Positions 13,036-22,822 of a stretch of 64,000 bases of DNA are shown piece by piece. Position 1 is the first letter of the stretch, and each line of letters starts with the position of its first letter. The notes beneath the pieces were generated by a model. That model searched no databases and was not told where the DNA came from. It saw only the letters and a list, made by a program, of their open reading frames with translations. Source of the DNA: Deinococcus radiotolerans (lineage in GTDB: Bacteria; Deinococcota; Deinococci; Deinococcales; Deinococcaceae); assembly GCF_014647435.1 (NCBI RefSeq), contig NZ_BMPE01000002.1:372001-436000 (forward strand), read 5' to 3'. A program made the translations under genes and the position numbers.

Positions 13036-14028
13036 ATGACCGACCGACCGTTCCGCTGGGGGCTGCTGGGCGCCGCCCGCATAGCCCAGGCCCTCATTCC
13101 CGCGATCCGCGAGGCGGGCGGCGAGGTCGCAGGCTTCGGCGCGCGTGACCCGCACTCGGCGCGGGTACAGGCCTTCGCCGAGCAGTGGGACGTGCCAGTG
13201 CTCGGCACCTACGAGGACGTCATCGCCGCGGACGTGGACGCCGTGTACAACCCCCTGCCGAACGACGCGCACCTGCCCTGGAGCGTGGCGGCCATGCGCG
13301 CGGGCAAGCACGCCCTGACCGAGAAGCCCGTCGCGCTGAACGCCGCGCAGGCGCAGGCCATCGCGGACGCCGCGCGCGAGACCGGACAGCTGCACCTCGA
13401 AGCCTTCGCGTACCGCTTCCAGCCGCACGTGGACCGCGTGCGCGAGATCGCCGCGCAGGAACTCGGGGAGATCCGCGCGGTGCGGGGCATGTTCGGGTTC
13501 CACATGACCAACCCCGACGACTTCCGCTGGAACGCCGACCAGGGCGGCGGGGCGCTGCTGGACGTCGGCACGTACCCCGTGAACCTCATCCGGCTGCTGC
13601 TGGGCGAACCCGCCGCCGTGACCGCCCAGGCCCGCTGGACGCCCGGCGGGGTGGACCTGGGCCTGAGCGGCACCCTGGAGTACCCGCACGCGCTGGCCAG
13701 CGTGGACTGCGCCGTGGACTGGCTGCACGACCGCAGCGCCCAGCGCCTGACCGTGATCGGCACGCGCGGCGTGCTGGACGTGGACGGCGTGTTCCACAGC
13801 CACACCCAGGAGCCCACCACCCTGCGCGTGGAGGTCGAGGGGCAGGCCCGCACCGAGCAGGCCGGGCCCGGCAACGGCTACGCGCGGATGGTCGCGCACT
13901 TCCAGCGCGCCGCGCGCGGTCAGGAGGCGCTGCGCTTCACGCCGGACGACGCGGTCGCGCAGGCCCGCGTCCTCGACGCGCTGCTGCAGGCCGCCCACAC
14001 CGGTCAGCGCGTGCCTCTCACCCCCTGA
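13036..14028 (+). CDS. Gfo/Idh/MocA family NAD(P)-dependent oxidoreductase
   Basis: A 330-aa cytosolic dehydrogenase with an N-terminal Rossmann domain ([10 protein letters not shown] at about residues 6-15), the conserved TEKPV block with K97, and a C-terminal alpha/beta substrate domain. The D176[10 protein letters not shown] block resembles the dihydrodiol/xylose dehydrogenase branch, which has Tyr where sugar dehydrogenases often have His. The substrate cannot be read from the sequence. It is followed after 38 bp by the quinate dehydrogenase-type gene, which has its own promoter. Confidence 0.9.
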   Translation: MTDRPFRWGLLGAARIAQALIPAIREAGGEVAGFGARDPHSARVQAFAEQWDVPVLGTYEDVIAADVDAVYNPLPNDAHLPWSVAAMRAGKHALTEKPVALNAAQAQAIADAARETGQLHLEAFAYRFQPHVDRVREIAAQELGEIRAVRGMFGFHMTNPDDFRWNADQGGGALLDVGTYPVNLIRLLLGEPAAVTAQARWTPGGVDLGLSGTLEYPHALASVDCAVDWLHDRSAQRLTVIGTRGVLDVDGVFHSHTQEPTTLRVEVEGQARTEQAGPGNGYARMVAHFQRAARGQEALRFTPDDAVAQARVLDALLQAAHTGQRVPLTP

Positions 14029-14053
14029 AAAGGGGCAGGCCCGGCGCGGCCCG

Positions 14054-14059
14054 TAGAAT
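14054..14059 (+). promoter_or_regulatory. Leaderless -10 box of the quinate dehydrogenase-type gene
   Basis: TAGAAT lies 7 nt before the ATG at 14067 and overlaps an in-frame ATG at 14058, which makes 14067 the better start. Confidence 0.55.
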
Positions 14060-14066
14060 GCCGCTC

Positions 14067-15002
14067 ATGACCGACATCCTCCAGGGCTGGCAGCCCGCGC
14101 CCGCCGGGCACAAGCACGTCGTGAGCGTCAGCCTGGGCAGCAGCGCCCGCAACGCTCGCGAAGACGTCACTGTGCTCGGCCAGCCGTTCATCATCGAACG
14201 CCTCGGCACCGACGGCGATCCGAAGAAGATGGCCGCGCTGTTCCAGGCGCTCGACGGTAAGGTCGACGCCTTCGGACTGGGCGGCGCGGACCTGTACGTC
14301 ATCGCGGACGACAGACGCTACACCTTCCGCAACGTCCGCGCCCTGGTCAAGAACGCCGTCAAGACCCCCGTCCTGGACGGCTCGGGCCTGAAGAACACCC
14401 TGGAACGCGACGCCATCGTGCAGCTTGATCCCATCCTGAACTGGCGCACGCAGAAGGTCCTGATGGTCTCCGCCGTGGACCGCTTCGGCATGGCCGAGGC
14501 CCTCGCGCAGCACCACGCGGACATCGTCTTCGGGGACATCGTGTTCGGGCTGAACCTCGACCGGCCCCTGCGCAGCATCACCTCACTGCGCCGCGTCGCC
14601 AAGCTTGTGCTGCCCGTCATCACGCAGCTCCCGCAGGACTGGTTCTACCCCACCGGCGCCAAGCAGGAGAGCAGCGTGCAGGGCAGCGGCACGAAGTACT
14701 ACGCCTGGGCGGACGTGATCGCCGGGGACACCCACTACGCCAAACGCTACGCCCCGCAGGACCTCACCGGGAAGACAATCCTCACACAGACCATCACCGC
14801 CGCCGACCGCGACTGGATGAAGCAGCGCGGCGTGAAGCGCCTGATCACCACCACGCCCCGCATGGGCAGCCGCAACTTCGCCACGAACGTTCTGGAAGCC
14901 ATGTTCGTCGCCCTGAGCGGCAAACGCGAGGCCCTGACCGGCCCCGAGTACCTGGAGTACATCCGGCAGGTGGGCTTCAAACCCGAGGTCAACGAGCTGT
15001 AA
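14067..15002 (+). CDS. Quinate 5-dehydrogenase-type protein
   Basis: A 311-aa protein of a family commonly annotated as quinate 5-dehydrogenase in Deinococcus and Thermus. Conserved blocks include VVSVSLGSSARN at the N terminus, GLGGADLYV, NTLERDAIVQ, and TTTPRMGSRNFATNVLEA near the C terminus. A true quinate activity is an annotation habit rather than something the motifs prove: a clear dinucleotide-binding GxGxxG is not obvious. No shikimate or quinate genes are near. Confidence 0.78.
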   Translation: MTDILQGWQPAPAGHKHVVSVSLGSSARNAREDVTVLGQPFIIERLGTDGDPKKMAALFQALDGKVDAFGLGGADLYVIADDRRYTFRNVRALVKNAVKTPVLDGSGLKNTLERDAIVQLDPILNWRTQKVLMVSAVDRFGMAEALAQHHADIVFGDIVFGLNLDRPLRSITSLRRVAKLVLPVITQLPQDWFYPTGAKQESSVQGSGTKYYAWADVIAGDTHYAKRYAPQDLTGKTILTQTITAADRDWMKQRGVKRLITTTPRMGSRNFATNVLEAMFVALSGKREALTGPEYLEYIRQVGFKPEVNEL

Positions 15003-15014
15003 CGGACGGGGGGC

Positions 15015-15962
15015 TCAGCGCCCCAGCACCTCCAGCCACTGGGGCACGCGCGGGCTGACCCGCAGGAGTCCCATCAGGGCAGTGGCGGGGCGGGTGTACC
15101 ACAGGTCGCCGTTCTCGTGCGCCTCCGGCTGCCGGGTGAGGTAGCGGGTGGCGTTGTCCAGGGTATACGCCAGGACCCGCAGGGTCAGCGCGTCGTCGGC
15201 GTGCCCGCTGGCCTCGTGGTACCCGGCGAGCAGGTCCGGCACGGCGAGTGGCCCGGAGTAACTGAGGTCCAGGGCCGGGTCGCTCCACCCGGCGTCGCCC
15301 CAGTCGATCAGGGCGCTCACCGCACCGTCCCCGTTGACCATCAGGTTCCCGGCGTGCAGGTCGTTGTGCAGGAAGGCGGGCTGCGCGGGCGGCGGGTTCT
15401 CGCTCAGGAGGCGGGCGGTCAGGCCGGTCGCCCAGTCGGTCTCGGCGGTGCCCAGCCGCTCGCCGGTCAGGACGCGGGCGCGGGTGCGGGCCGGGTCGGG
15501 GGGCGTGATGGCCTTCAGGTGCCCGTGCGGGTCGGGTGCGCCTTTCACGCCCGCGTGCAGGGCGGCCAGGGCGCGGCCCGCCTCGCGCCACGCGCGGGAC
15601 AGGCGCGGGTCGCCGTGCGCCCAGCCCAGGCTGTCCAGGCTGCGGCCCGGCGCGAAGGCGTACACGCTGACCGGCGCGTCGAGCACCGCGCGGGAATCGT
15701 CGAATACCAGTAACTCCGGGGTCGGAATCCCGGCCCGCACCGCTGCGGGCACGGCGACACTCTCGGTCAGGGCGTCATCGGTGTCGCCGGGCAGGGGCAC
15801 GCGCAGCACCACGTCCCGCCCGGCGCGGCGGGCGCAGTACACGCGGTTGACGATGCCCACGCTGGGCAGGCGCGTCAGCGGCCCCTCCAGGCTGAACTGC
15901 TGCGCGAAGGCCGACAGTTCGGTGGGGGTCAGGTCAGGCAGGGCAGGCACGGGCCCCAGCAT
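15015..15962 (-). CDS. APH family phosphotransferase
   Basis: A 315-aa kinase-like protein of the aminoglycoside/choline phosphotransferase family. The catalytic loop [10 protein letters not shown] and the metal-binding ALIDWGDAG are intact, and an N-terminal lobe with [20 protein letters not shown] resembles the ATP-binding beta strands. The natural substrate is unknown; such genes are often housekeeping small-molecule kinases rather than resistance genes. I took the ATG at 15962; the frame stays open to 16025 but that part overlaps the divergent xpt promoter. Confidence 0.85.
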   Translation of the reverse strand: MLGPVPALPDLTPTELSAFAQQFSLEGPLTRLPSVGIVNRVYCARRAGRDVVLRVPLPGDTDDALTESVAVPAAVRAGIPTPELLVFDDSRAVLDAPVSVYAFAPGRSLDSLGWAHGDPRLSRAWREAGRALAALHAGVKGAPDPHGHLKAITPPDPARTRARVLTGERLGTAETDWATGLTARLLSENPPPAQPAFLHNDLHAGNLMVNGDGAVSALIDWGDAGWSDPALDLSYSGPLAVPDLLAGYHEASGHADDALTLRVLAYTLDNATRYLTRQPEAHENGDLWYTRPATALMGLLRVSPRVPQWLEVLGR

Positions 15963-16002
15963 GCCGCGTAGGCGACCCGCCGGGCATCCGTCAGGTGGCG
16001 GG

Positions 16003-16008
16003 TACACT
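16003..16008 (+). promoter_or_regulatory. Leaderless -10 box of xpt
   Basis: TACACT lies 7 nt before the ATG at 16016. There is no room for a purine riboswitch. Confidence 0.6.
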
Positions 16009-16015
16009 CCGGGGC

Positions 16016-16597
16016 ATGCAGGCACTCGTGGACGCCATTCGGCAGCAGGGGGAGATTCTCCCCGGCGGCATTCTCAAGGTGGATGGACTCGTCAACCACC
16101 AGCTCCTCCCGCACCTGACGCGCGAGATGGGGGAGACCTTCGCGCGGCACTTCGCGCCGCTGAACCCCAGCAAGATCGTGACCATCGAGGTCAGCGGCAT
16201 CGCGCCCGCCATTGCCACGGCCATGGTGCTGGGCGTGCCCATGGTGTACGCCCGCAAGAAGAAACCCGTGACCATGAAGGAACCCGCGTTCACCGCGCAG
16301 TCCGTCAGCCGCACCAAGGGCGGCGTGGTGGACCTGTACGTCAGCAGCGAGTTCCTGGGCGCGGACGACCGCGTGGTCGTGATCGACGACTTCCTCGCGT
16401 CGGGCGGCACGCTGCGCGCCCTGGCGGGCATGATCGGCGTCAGCGGCGCGCAGCTGCTGGGGATCGGCTGCGTGGTGGAAAAGCAGTTCGAGGCGGGCCG
16501 CGAGAAACTCGCCGACCTGAACGTTCCCATCCACACGCTGGCGAACATCGTCCGCATGAGCGAGGCCGCAGGGATCGAGGTCGAAGCCGGACGGTGA
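16016..16597 (+). CDS. xpt: Xanthine phosphoribosyltransferase
   Basis: A 193-aa cytosolic purine salvage enzyme that converts xanthine and PRPP to XMP. The PRPP-binding motif is [14 protein letters not shown], and the family blocks [14 protein letters not shown] and [13 protein letters not shown] match Bacillus-type Xpt. The length fits the family. The start at 16016 is set by the -10 box; a Met seven codons upstream overlaps that box. In Bacillus xpt is under a purine riboswitch, which is absent here. Confidence 0.94.
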   Translation: MQALVDAIRQQGEILPGGILKVDGLVNHQLLPHLTREMGETFARHFAPLNPSKIVTIEVSGIAPAIATAMVLGVPMVYARKKKPVTMKEPAFTAQSVSRTKGGVVDLYVSSEFLGADDRVVVIDDFLASGGTLRALAGMIGVSGAQLLGIGCVVEKQFEAGREKLADLNVPIHTLANIVRMSEAAGIEVEAGR

Positions 16598-16632
16598 AGG
16601 TGGCCGCAGGGGACGCCGTGGGAGGCGGGCGG

Positions 16633-16638
16633 TACAAT
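16633..16638 (+). promoter_or_regulatory. Leaderless -10 box of the cyclophilin gene
   Basis: TACAAT lies 7 nt before the ATG at 16646 and decides this start over the ATG at 16637, which overlaps the box. Confidence 0.6.
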
Positions 16639-16645
16639 GCCCCCC

Positions 16646-17212
<567 letters not shown>

Positions 17213-17229
17213 AGAAGTAGAAGGTCAAC

Positions 17230-17279
17230 AGTTGATGGTTGATGGACTGGGGGGTGCCCCGATCCATCAACCATCAACT
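17230..17279. repeat. Heptad-repeat hairpin between convergent genes
   Basis: AGTTGATGGTTGATGG at 17230-17245 pairs perfectly with its reverse complement at 17264-17279 across an 18-nt loop that contains GGGG and CCCC. The right arm continues in register as heptads ATCAACC, ATCAACT, TTCGACT, ATCAACC (17266-17293), the last overlapping the antiporter stop codon. Related heptads occur at 52068-52100. It probably also works as a two-way terminator. Confidence 0.75.
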
Positions 17280-17287
17280 TTCGACTA

Positions 17288-18541
17288 TCAACCCTCGTCC
17301 GGGGTGGCCGCCACGGCGCGGCGTACGATGGGCATGATCGTGAGGCCCTGCACGGCGATGGTGAACAGCACGATGGCGTACGTGACCGTCACGAGGTGCG
17401 TGCGGTACGGGCTGTCCGGCAGGCCCAGCGCGAGGCTGATGGCGATCCCGCCGCGCAGGCCGCCCCAGGTCAGCAGGCGCACCGTGTACGCCCCGTAGCC
17501 CTCGCGGGCGCGCACGAGGGCGAACGGTACGGCCACGCTGATCCAGCGGGCGGCGAGGGCCACGCCGATCAGCAGGACGCTCGCGAGGATCTGCGCGCCG
17601 GTCGTCTCGGTCAAGAGTACGTCCAGGCCGATGAAGGCGAACAGGACGATGTTCAGCACCTGATCGATGGTCTCCCAGAAGCCCTCCACGAGTTCCTGAG
17701 TGTCCGGCGTGAACAGCGTGTGCTTGTACGCGGAGATCACCAGGCCCGCCACGACCATCGCCAGCGGGCCGCTCACGCCCAGCGCCGCGGCCGCCACGTA
17801 CCCGCCCACCACCAGCGCCAGGGTCAGCAGGATCTCCACGGCGTGTTCCTTCACGCCCAGCAGCGTGACGTACCCCAGGCCGCCCAGCAGCGCCCCGAAC
17901 GCCAGGCCGCCCAGCGCCTCCCGCGCGAACAGGCCCGCCACGCCCGCCGCGTTGACCTCCCCGCCGTGCCCGCCCAGGCCCGCCGCGCCGGCCAGCGCCA
18001 GGAAGATCACCACGCCCACCCCGTCGTTGAAGAGGCTTTCCCCGGCGATCAGCGTTTCGATCTTCACGGGCACCCGCGCGCGCTTGAGGAGGTCCAGCAC
18101 CGCCACCGGATCCGTCGGGCTGATCAGCGCGCCGAACAGCAGCGCCCACATCAGCGGCACGTTCAGGCCCACCAGCGCGAACACGCCGTACGCCGCGAAG
18201 CCGATCAGGGCGGTGCTGATCAGCGTGCTCAGGAACGCCAGCAGCAGGATGCTGCGCCGCTGCCGTAGCATCTGCCGGGCGTTCAGGCTCAGCGCGCCCG
18301 CGAACAGCAGCACGCTGAGAATCCCGTTCAGCACGAACTCCGTGAAGTTCAGCGTCTGAAGCACCCCCGACGCCCAGCCCCGCAGGCCCGGCAGGCCCAG
18401 CGCGTCCAGCATGATCAGCAGAATGCTCGCCAGCGCCCCCGCCAGCGTGACCCCCACCGTCGTGGGGAGGTGCAGGAACCGCTCGTTCAGGTACGCCAGC
18501 AGCGCGGTCACGCACAGCAGCACAGCAAAAGCACTCAGCAT
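17288..18541 (-). CDS. Na+/H+ antiporter, CPA1 family
   Basis: A 417-aa inner-membrane cation/proton antiporter with about 12 helices and no long cytosolic tail. The family hallmarks are GALISPTDPVAVLDLLKR, the GESLFNDGVGVVIF block, and TWGGLRGGIAISLAL near the C terminus. The ion-binding aspartates are in LISPTDP and FNDG. The GTATGGTGGGGGG sequence before the ATG gives a leaderless start. It probably serves pH and sodium homeostasis. Confidence 0.93.
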   Translation of the reverse strand: MLSAFAVLLCVTALLAYLNERFLHLPTTVGVTLAGALASILLIMLDALGLPGLRGWASGVLQTLNFTEFVLNGILSVLLFAGALSLNARQMLRQRRSILLLAFLSTLISTALIGFAAYGVFALVGLNVPLMWALLFGALISPTDPVAVLDLLKRARVPVKIETLIAGESLFNDGVGVVIFLALAGAAGLGGHGGEVNAAGVAGLFAREALGGLAFGALLGGLGYVTLLGVKEHAVEILLTLALVVGGYVAAAALGVSGPLAMVVAGLVISAYKHTLFTPDTQELVEGFWETIDQVLNIVLFAFIGLDVLLTETTGAQILASVLLIGVALAARWISVAVPFALVRAREGYGAYTVRLLTWGGLRGGIAISLALGLPDSPYRTHLVTVTYAIVLFTIAVQGLTIMPIVRRAVAATPDEG

Positions 18542-18547
18542 CCCCCC

Positions 18548-18553
18548 ACCATA
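18548..18553 (-). promoter_or_regulatory. Leaderless -10 box of the antiporter gene
   Basis: TATGGT on the minus strand, 6 nt before the ATG at 18541. Confidence 0.5.
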
Positions 18554-18568
18554 CCGCCGCAGGACACG

Positions 18569-18591
18569 AAAAAACGCCCCGTGCGGGGCGT
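18569..18591 (-). terminator. Rho-independent terminator of rpoZ
   Basis: On the minus strand ACGCCCC and GGGGCGT (18591-18585 and 18580-18574) form a 7-bp stem with a 4-nt loop, followed directly by a run of T. Confidence 0.85.
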
Positions 18592-18606
18592 CTGGGCGGA
18601 CCGGAT

Positions 18607-18906
18607 TCAGTCCCGTTCGCGTTCGCGCTCGGCGTTCAGCTGAGCCTGAATCTGAGCCTGACGCTGACGCACGTAATCCTGATGGAAGCGCTGCTCGTCG
18701 ATCATGTTCGTGCCGACCGTGAGTTTCCCGGTCGCCAGTTCCCGCATCGCCTGCGTGACCAGATTCCGCGTGCGGACGCGCTGCTCGACCGGCAGCACGC
18801 TCGGCGCGCCGCTGCGCAGCTGCAGCGCCCGCTTGGCGGTCACGACGCTCAGTCGGTACTTGCTGTCGGTCAGTGACAGCAGCTTGTCAATATCTCGTTC
18901 TGCCAT
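18607..18906 (-). CDS. rpoZ: DNA-directed RNA polymerase omega subunit
   Basis: A 99-aa omega subunit, which helps assemble and stabilise the RNA polymerase beta-prime subunit. The N-terminal DIDKLLSLTDSKYRLSVVTAKRA block is the family signature, and the C terminus is a charged Arg/Glu/Gln coil. The start at 18906 follows GGGAGG at a 9-nt spacing; a Met three codons upstream lies inside that spacer. A TAGAGT -10 box is at 18964-18959 and a terminator follows the gene. Confidence 0.93.
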   Translation of the reverse strand: MAERDIDKLLSLTDSKYRLSVVTAKRALQLRSGAPSVLPVEQRVRTRNLVTQAMRELATGKLTVGTNMIDEQRFHQDYVRQRQAQIQAQLNAERERERD

Positions 18907-18958
18907 GATGCACAACCTCCCTGGAAGCCACCGGACCCTGCTCCGGTATCAGCCCCCC

Positions 18959-18964
18959 ACTCTA
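18959..18964 (-). promoter_or_regulatory. Candidate -10 box of rpoZ
   Basis: TAGAGT on the minus strand would give a leader of about 45 nt that includes a small ACCGGA/TCCGGT hairpin and the Shine-Dalgarno site. Unlike many neighbours, rpoZ would thus have a leadered mRNA. Confidence 0.4.
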
Positions 18965-18976
18965 GCCCACGCGGCG

Positions 18977-19024
18977 CGCCCCGGCCAACCCCCAGCTGCA
19001 CAGTTGCGCGCTGGGGCCGGGGCG
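18977..19024 (-). terminator. GC-rich hairpin after gnd
   Basis: CGCCCCGGCC at 18977-18986 pairs with GGCCGGGGCG at 19015-19024, with a further inner CCAGC/GCTGG pairing. It starts at the base after the gnd stop codon. It lacks a T run on the minus strand. Confidence 0.65.
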
Positions 19025-20491
19025 TCAGGCGGTGTACGTCGTGCTGGCCGTGTCGCCGCCACGCCCGGTCCAGTTCGTGTGGAAGAACTCGCCGCGCGGG
19101 CGGTCCGTGCGTTCGTAGGTGTGCGCCCCGAAGTAATCCCGCTGCGCCTGAAGGAGGTTCGCGGGCAGCACCGCCGAGCGGTACCCGTCGAAGTACGCCA
19201 GGGCGCTGCTGAACGCCGGGACCGGCACGCCCCCACGCACGGCGGCCGCCACGGTCTCCCGCCACGCGCCCTGCGCGCCCCGCACCGCGTCGCAGAAGTA
19301 CGGGGCGACCAGCAGGTTCGCCAGCCCCGGCTGCGCGTCGTACGCCTCCTTGATGCGGTCCAGGAACGCCGCGCGGATGATGCACCCGCCCCGCCACATC
19401 TGCGCGATCCGCCCGTAGTCCAGCGTCCACCCGGCGTCCTTCGCGCTCAGGTGCAGCAGCTGGAAGCCCTGCGCGTACGCGGCGATCTTGCTCGCGTACA
19501 GCGCCTGCCGGACGCCCTCCACGAACGCCTCCCGGTCGGCGGGCACCGGGAAGGCCGGGCCGCTCAGGACCGCACTTGCCGCCACGCGCTCGGCCTTCAG
19601 GGCGCTCATGGCCCGCGCGTACACCGCCTCCGTGATGGTCGCCGCGGGACTCCCGGCGTCCAGCGCCGCCACCGACGTCCACTTCCCGGTGCCCTTCTGC
19701 CCGGCCGCGTCCAGGATCACGTCCACCAGCGGCTGCCCGGTCACGTCGTCCGTCTTGCGCAGGATGTCGGCCGTGATCTCGATCAGGTAACTGTTCAGTT
19801 CGCCCTCGTTCCAGCGGGCAAAGACCTCCCCGGCCTCGGGGGCGCTGAGGCCTGCGGCGCGCAGGAGCTGGTAGCTCTCGGCGATCATCTGCATGTCGGC
19901 GTACTCGATGCCGTTGTGCACCATCTTCACGAAGTGCCCTGCGCCGTCCGGGCCGACCCAGTCGCAGCAGGGCGTGCCGTCCGCCACGCGCGCCGCGATC
20001 CCCTGGAAGATGGGTTTCACGGCCTCCCACGCTTGCTCGTTCCCGCCGGGCATGATGCTCGGGCCAGTCAGCGCACCCTCCTCGCCGCCGGAGACGCCGG
20101 TGCCGATGAACAGCAGGCCCCGCTCTGCCAGTTCGCGGGTGCGGCGCGTGGAGTCCGCCGGGTGGCTGTTCCCGCCGTCAATGATGATGTCCCCCGGGCT
20201 GAGTAGCGGCGCGAGGTGCCCGATGAACTCGTCCACCGCCGCGCCCGCCTTGACCATCAGCATCACGCGGCGCGGCGGTTTCAGTAGCGCTACGAGGTGC
20301 TCCAGGCTGTCCGCGCCCAGGATGCGCTTGCCCCTGGCGCGGCCCCCGGTGAAGGCCGTCACCTTGCTCACCGTGCGGTTGAAGGCCGCGACCGTGAACC
20401 CCCGGCTGGCCATGTTGAGGATCAGGTTCTCGCCCATCACGGCCAGCCCGATCACGCCGATATCCGCCCCTGCCTGCACGTCCAGAGTCAT
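19025..20491 (-). CDS. gnd: 6-phosphogluconate dehydrogenase, decarboxylating
   Basis: A 488-aa enzyme of the oxidative pentose phosphate pathway that converts 6-phosphogluconate to ribulose 5-phosphate with release of CO2. The NADP-binding GVIGLAVMGENLILN is at the N terminus, and the active-site block VGPDGAGHFVKMVHNGIEY contains the catalytic Lys and the HNGIEY residues. The length matches the long dimeric family. The start at 20491 (MTLDVQAGAD) is fixed by the TACACT box 6 nt upstream. Confidence 0.96.
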   Translation of the reverse strand: MTLDVQAGADIGVIGLAVMGENLILNMASRGFTVAAFNRTVSKVTAFTGGRARGKRILGADSLEHLVALLKPPRRVMLMVKAGAAVDEFIGHLAPLLSPGDIIIDGGNSHPADSTRRTRELAERGLLFIGTGVSGGEEGALTGPSIMPGGNEQAWEAVKPIFQGIAARVADGTPCCDWVGPDGAGHFVKMVHNGIEYADMQMIAESYQLLRAAGLSAPEAGEVFARWNEGELNSYLIEITADILRKTDDVTGQPLVDVILDAAGQKGTGKWTSVAALDAGSPAATITEAVYARAMSALKAERVAASAVLSGPAFPVPADREAFVEGVRQALYASKIAAYAQGFQLLHLSAKDAGWTLDYGRIAQMWRGGCIIRAAFLDRIKEAYDAQPGLANLLVAPYFCDAVRGAQGAWRETVAAAVRGGVPVPAFSSALAYFDGYRSAVLPANLLQAQRDYFGAHTYERTDRPRGEFFHTNWTGRGGDTASTTYTA

Positions 20492-20497
20492 GCCGGA

Positions 20498-20503
20498 AGT
20501 GTA
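20498..20503 (-). promoter_or_regulatory. Leaderless -10 box of gnd
   Basis: TACACT on the minus strand, 6 nt before the ATG at 20491. Confidence 0.6.
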
Positions 20504-20596
20504 CGGCGGACACAAAAGGGCGGCGGCGACGCATGTCCGCACAGCGGCCCGCCCCTCACCCTTCGGGCGGCGGGGTGCGCTAGCCTCCCGGCACCC

Positions 20597-22219
20597 ATGT
20601 CCCGCCCCCCGCTGCGCGCCCTGCTCCTGCCCCTCCTGCTGGGCGTTCCCGCCATGGCCCAAAGTGCCGCCCCAGCCACACAGGCACCCGCTACACCAGC
20701 ACCAGCTGCGCCTGCTCCGGCCCCTGCGTCCACAGCGAACGCACCGACCGCACCGACCACTGCTGCCCCGGCCCCGGAGGCCCAGCCCGGCTCGGCGCTG
20801 CGCGGCCTGTGGATCGATGCGTTCGGCCCCGGCCTGAAAACGCCCGCGCAGGTGAAACAGACCGTGCAGGACGCCGCGCGCCTGGGCGTGAACACCCTGT
20901 TCGTGCAGGCCATCCGCCGCGCCGACTGCCTGTGCCTGAAGGCCAGCGTGCCCGCCATCACCGACGCCGACCTGACCCCCGGCTTCGACCCGCTGGACGC
21001 CATTACCGCGCAGGCGCACGCCCGGGGCATGAAAGTCATCGCGTGGCTCAGCGTGACCGGCGTGGCCAACACCAGCGTGCCCAACGCCAGCCCCGATCAC
21101 CTCATGCGCGCCCACGGACCCGACGCGGGCCGCGCGTCCTGGCTGGCCCGCCGCCCCGACGGTAGCTGGCTGGAAGGCAAGGACGCCTGGCTGGACGCCG
21201 CCATTCCCGACGCCGCCGAGTACATGACCCAGGCCGCCGTGAGCCTCGTGCGGAACTACCCCGTGGACGGCATCCAGCTTGACCGGATCCGCTACCCGGA
21301 CGGCGGCGCGTGGGGCTACGACCCCAAGGTCCTCGCCCGCTACCGCGCCGAGAGCGGCCGCCCCGGCACACCCGCCGCCAGCGACCCCACGTGGCAGGCC
21401 TGGAAACGAGAGCAGATCACCAACCTCGTGCGGCGCATCGCGCTGGAGGTCAAGGCCGCCCGCCCGGACGCCTGGATCAGCGCCGCCACCATCACGTACA
21501 ACGACGCGCCCGCCGACCTGGGCGGCTTCCGCAAGACCCGCACGTACACCGACGTGATGCAGGACTGGCCCACCTGGATGCAGACCGGCCTGCTCGACCT
21601 GAACGTCCTGATGAACTACAAGCGCGACGCCGCCCCACCCCAGGGCGCGTGGTTCGACCGCTGGAACACCTTCGCGCAGCTCGTGCAGACCCGCAGTGAT
21701 GGGCAGCGCGTGGCGCTCGCGTCGGGCACCGCCATGTACCTCAACGCCCCGAAGGTCACCGCCGCGCAGGCCGCCCGCAGCGTCAGAGCGGGCCTCGGCT
21801 GGGTCGGGTACTCCTACCGCACCCCCACCGCCGACGTGTACGGCCAGCGGCAGGACACGCCCGCCGGACTGGGCGCCGTGCAGGCCGCCCTGACCGCCCC
21901 CGGCGGCGTCCTGAACACCCCGCGCCCCTGGACGGAATCCCCCGTCACCACGCGCGGCCTGCTGGGCCGTATCACCGGCGCGGGCACGCCCGGCGGGCAG
22001 ACCGTGCAGGTCCTGCGCGACGGCAGGCTGATCGCGCAGGCGCAGACCGACGCGCTGGGGTACTACGGCTTCGCCACCCTGACGCCCGGCGCGGTCGAGG
22101 TGCGGGTCAGCGGGCAGCGCTGGCTGGACCGCGTGCCCGAACGCGGCGTGGTCCGCCTGCCGGACCTGCTCGTGCGGGCCGTGCAGATCATCCCCAGCCT
22201 GCCGCCCGCCAAACCCTGA
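20597..22219 (+). CDS. Secreted family-10-like glycosyl hydrolase (GHL10/DUF187 type)
   Basis: A 540-aa exported protein. A signal peptide (about 1-21, ending AMAQ) is followed by a 50-residue Ala/Pro/Thr linker and a TIM-barrel domain with the family blocks LRGLWIDAFG, DAARLGVNTLFVQAI, ARGMKVIAWLSV, VDGIQLDRIRYPD and LDLNVLMNYK. The C-terminal 90 residues form a carboxypeptidase-regulatory-like beta domain. Family members have been linked to peptidoglycan or glycan side-chain processing; the substrate here is unknown. A TAGCCT box lies 10 nt before the start. Confidence 0.86.
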   Translation: MSRPPLRALLLPLLLGVPAMAQSAAPATQAPATPAPAAPAPAPASTANAPTAPTTAAPAPEAQPGSALRGLWIDAFGPGLKTPAQVKQTVQDAARLGVNTLFVQAIRRADCLCLKASVPAITDADLTPGFDPLDAITAQAHARGMKVIAWLSVTGVANTSVPNASPDHLMRAHGPDAGRASWLARRPDGSWLEGKDAWLDAAIPDAAEYMTQAAVSLVRNYPVDGIQLDRIRYPDGGAWGYDPKVLARYRAESGRPGTPAASDPTWQAWKREQITNLVRRIALEVKAARPDAWISAATITYNDAPADLGGFRKTRTYTDVMQDWPTWMQTGLLDLNVLMNYKRDAAPPQGAWFDRWNTFAQLVQTRSDGQRVALASGTAMYLNAPKVTAAQAARSVRAGLGWVGYSYRTPTADVYGQRQDTPAGLGAVQAALTAPGGVLNTPRPWTESPVTTRGLLGRITGAGTPGGQTVQVLRDGRLIAQAQTDALGYYGFATLTPGAVEVRVSGQRWLDRVPERGVVRLPDLLVRAVQIIPSLPPAKP

Positions 22220-22293
22220 AAGCAGGCGGGTCTGCTGAGCTTCAACCGGGCCTGATGTCCGGGGCAGACGGACCGCCCAGCAGGCCCGCCGGG

Positions 22294-22299
22294 TACACT
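22294..22299 (+). promoter_or_regulatory. Leaderless -10 box of the flavin reductase gene
   Basis: TACACT lies 6 nt before the ATG at 22306. Confidence 0.6.
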
Positions 22300-22305
22300 C
22301 CCGGC

Positions 22306-22785
22306 ATGACCGACACCGGCCTCTCCCCGCAGGAATTCCGTCAGACGCTGGGCCGCTTCGCGAGCGGCGTGACCATCATCACCGCCGGGCACGCAGGCGA
22401 GCGGCGCGGCATGACCGCCAGCGCCTTCGTGTCCGTCAGCCTCCAGCCGCCCCTGATCCTCGTCAGCGTGGACACGCGCGCCCACATGCACGCCCTGCTC
22501 CTTCAGGACGACGTGACGCACTTCGGCGTGAACGTCCTGTCCGCCACGCAGCGCCACCTCAGCGACCACTTCGCGGGCCGCCCCGGCCCCGAGGATCAGG
22601 TGTCGTGGTTCGAGCACGAGGGCCTGCCCCTCATCGGCGGCAGCGTCGCGCAACTCGTGTGCCGCAAGGACCGCGTCATTGAGGCCGGGGACCACACCCT
22701 GTTCCTGGGCTTCGTCGAGTACAGCCGCTACACCGACGACGACCCGCTGGTGTACTTCCGCGGCCAGTACCACGAACTGGGGTAA
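22306..22785 (+). CDS. Flavin reductase family protein
   Basis: A 159-aa split-barrel FMN-binding protein of the flavin reductase family, which passes electrons from NAD(P)H to free flavin or serves a monooxygenase. The blocks RFASGVTIITA, GMTASAFVSVSLQPPLILVSV and HTLFLGFVEYSRY are typical. No partner oxygenase gene is adjacent, so it may be a stand-alone reductase. The start is set by the -10 box; the frame is open further upstream. Confidence 0.9.
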   Translation: MTDTGLSPQEFRQTLGRFASGVTIITAGHAGERRGMTASAFVSVSLQPPLILVSVDTRAHMHALLLQDDVTHFGVNVLSATQRHLSDHFAGRPGPEDQVSWFEHEGLPLIGGSVAQLVCRKDRVIEAGDHTLFLGFVEYSRYTDDDPLVYFRGQYHELG

Positions 22786-22822
22786 GGGCCAGGGTGCACC
22801 CCGACAGCCCTGGCCCGCCGCC

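Noticed and set aside
13185..14066. Extension of the quinate dehydrogenase-type frame upstream to 13185
   Set aside because: This part is the +2 shadow of the Gfo/Idh gene, with Arg/Pro-rich nonsense sequence, and the -10 box at 14054 places the start at 14067.
15963..16015. Purine riboswitch before xpt
   Set aside because: Only 53 bp separate the divergent genes and a -10 box is 7 nt before the start, so there is no transcribed leader.
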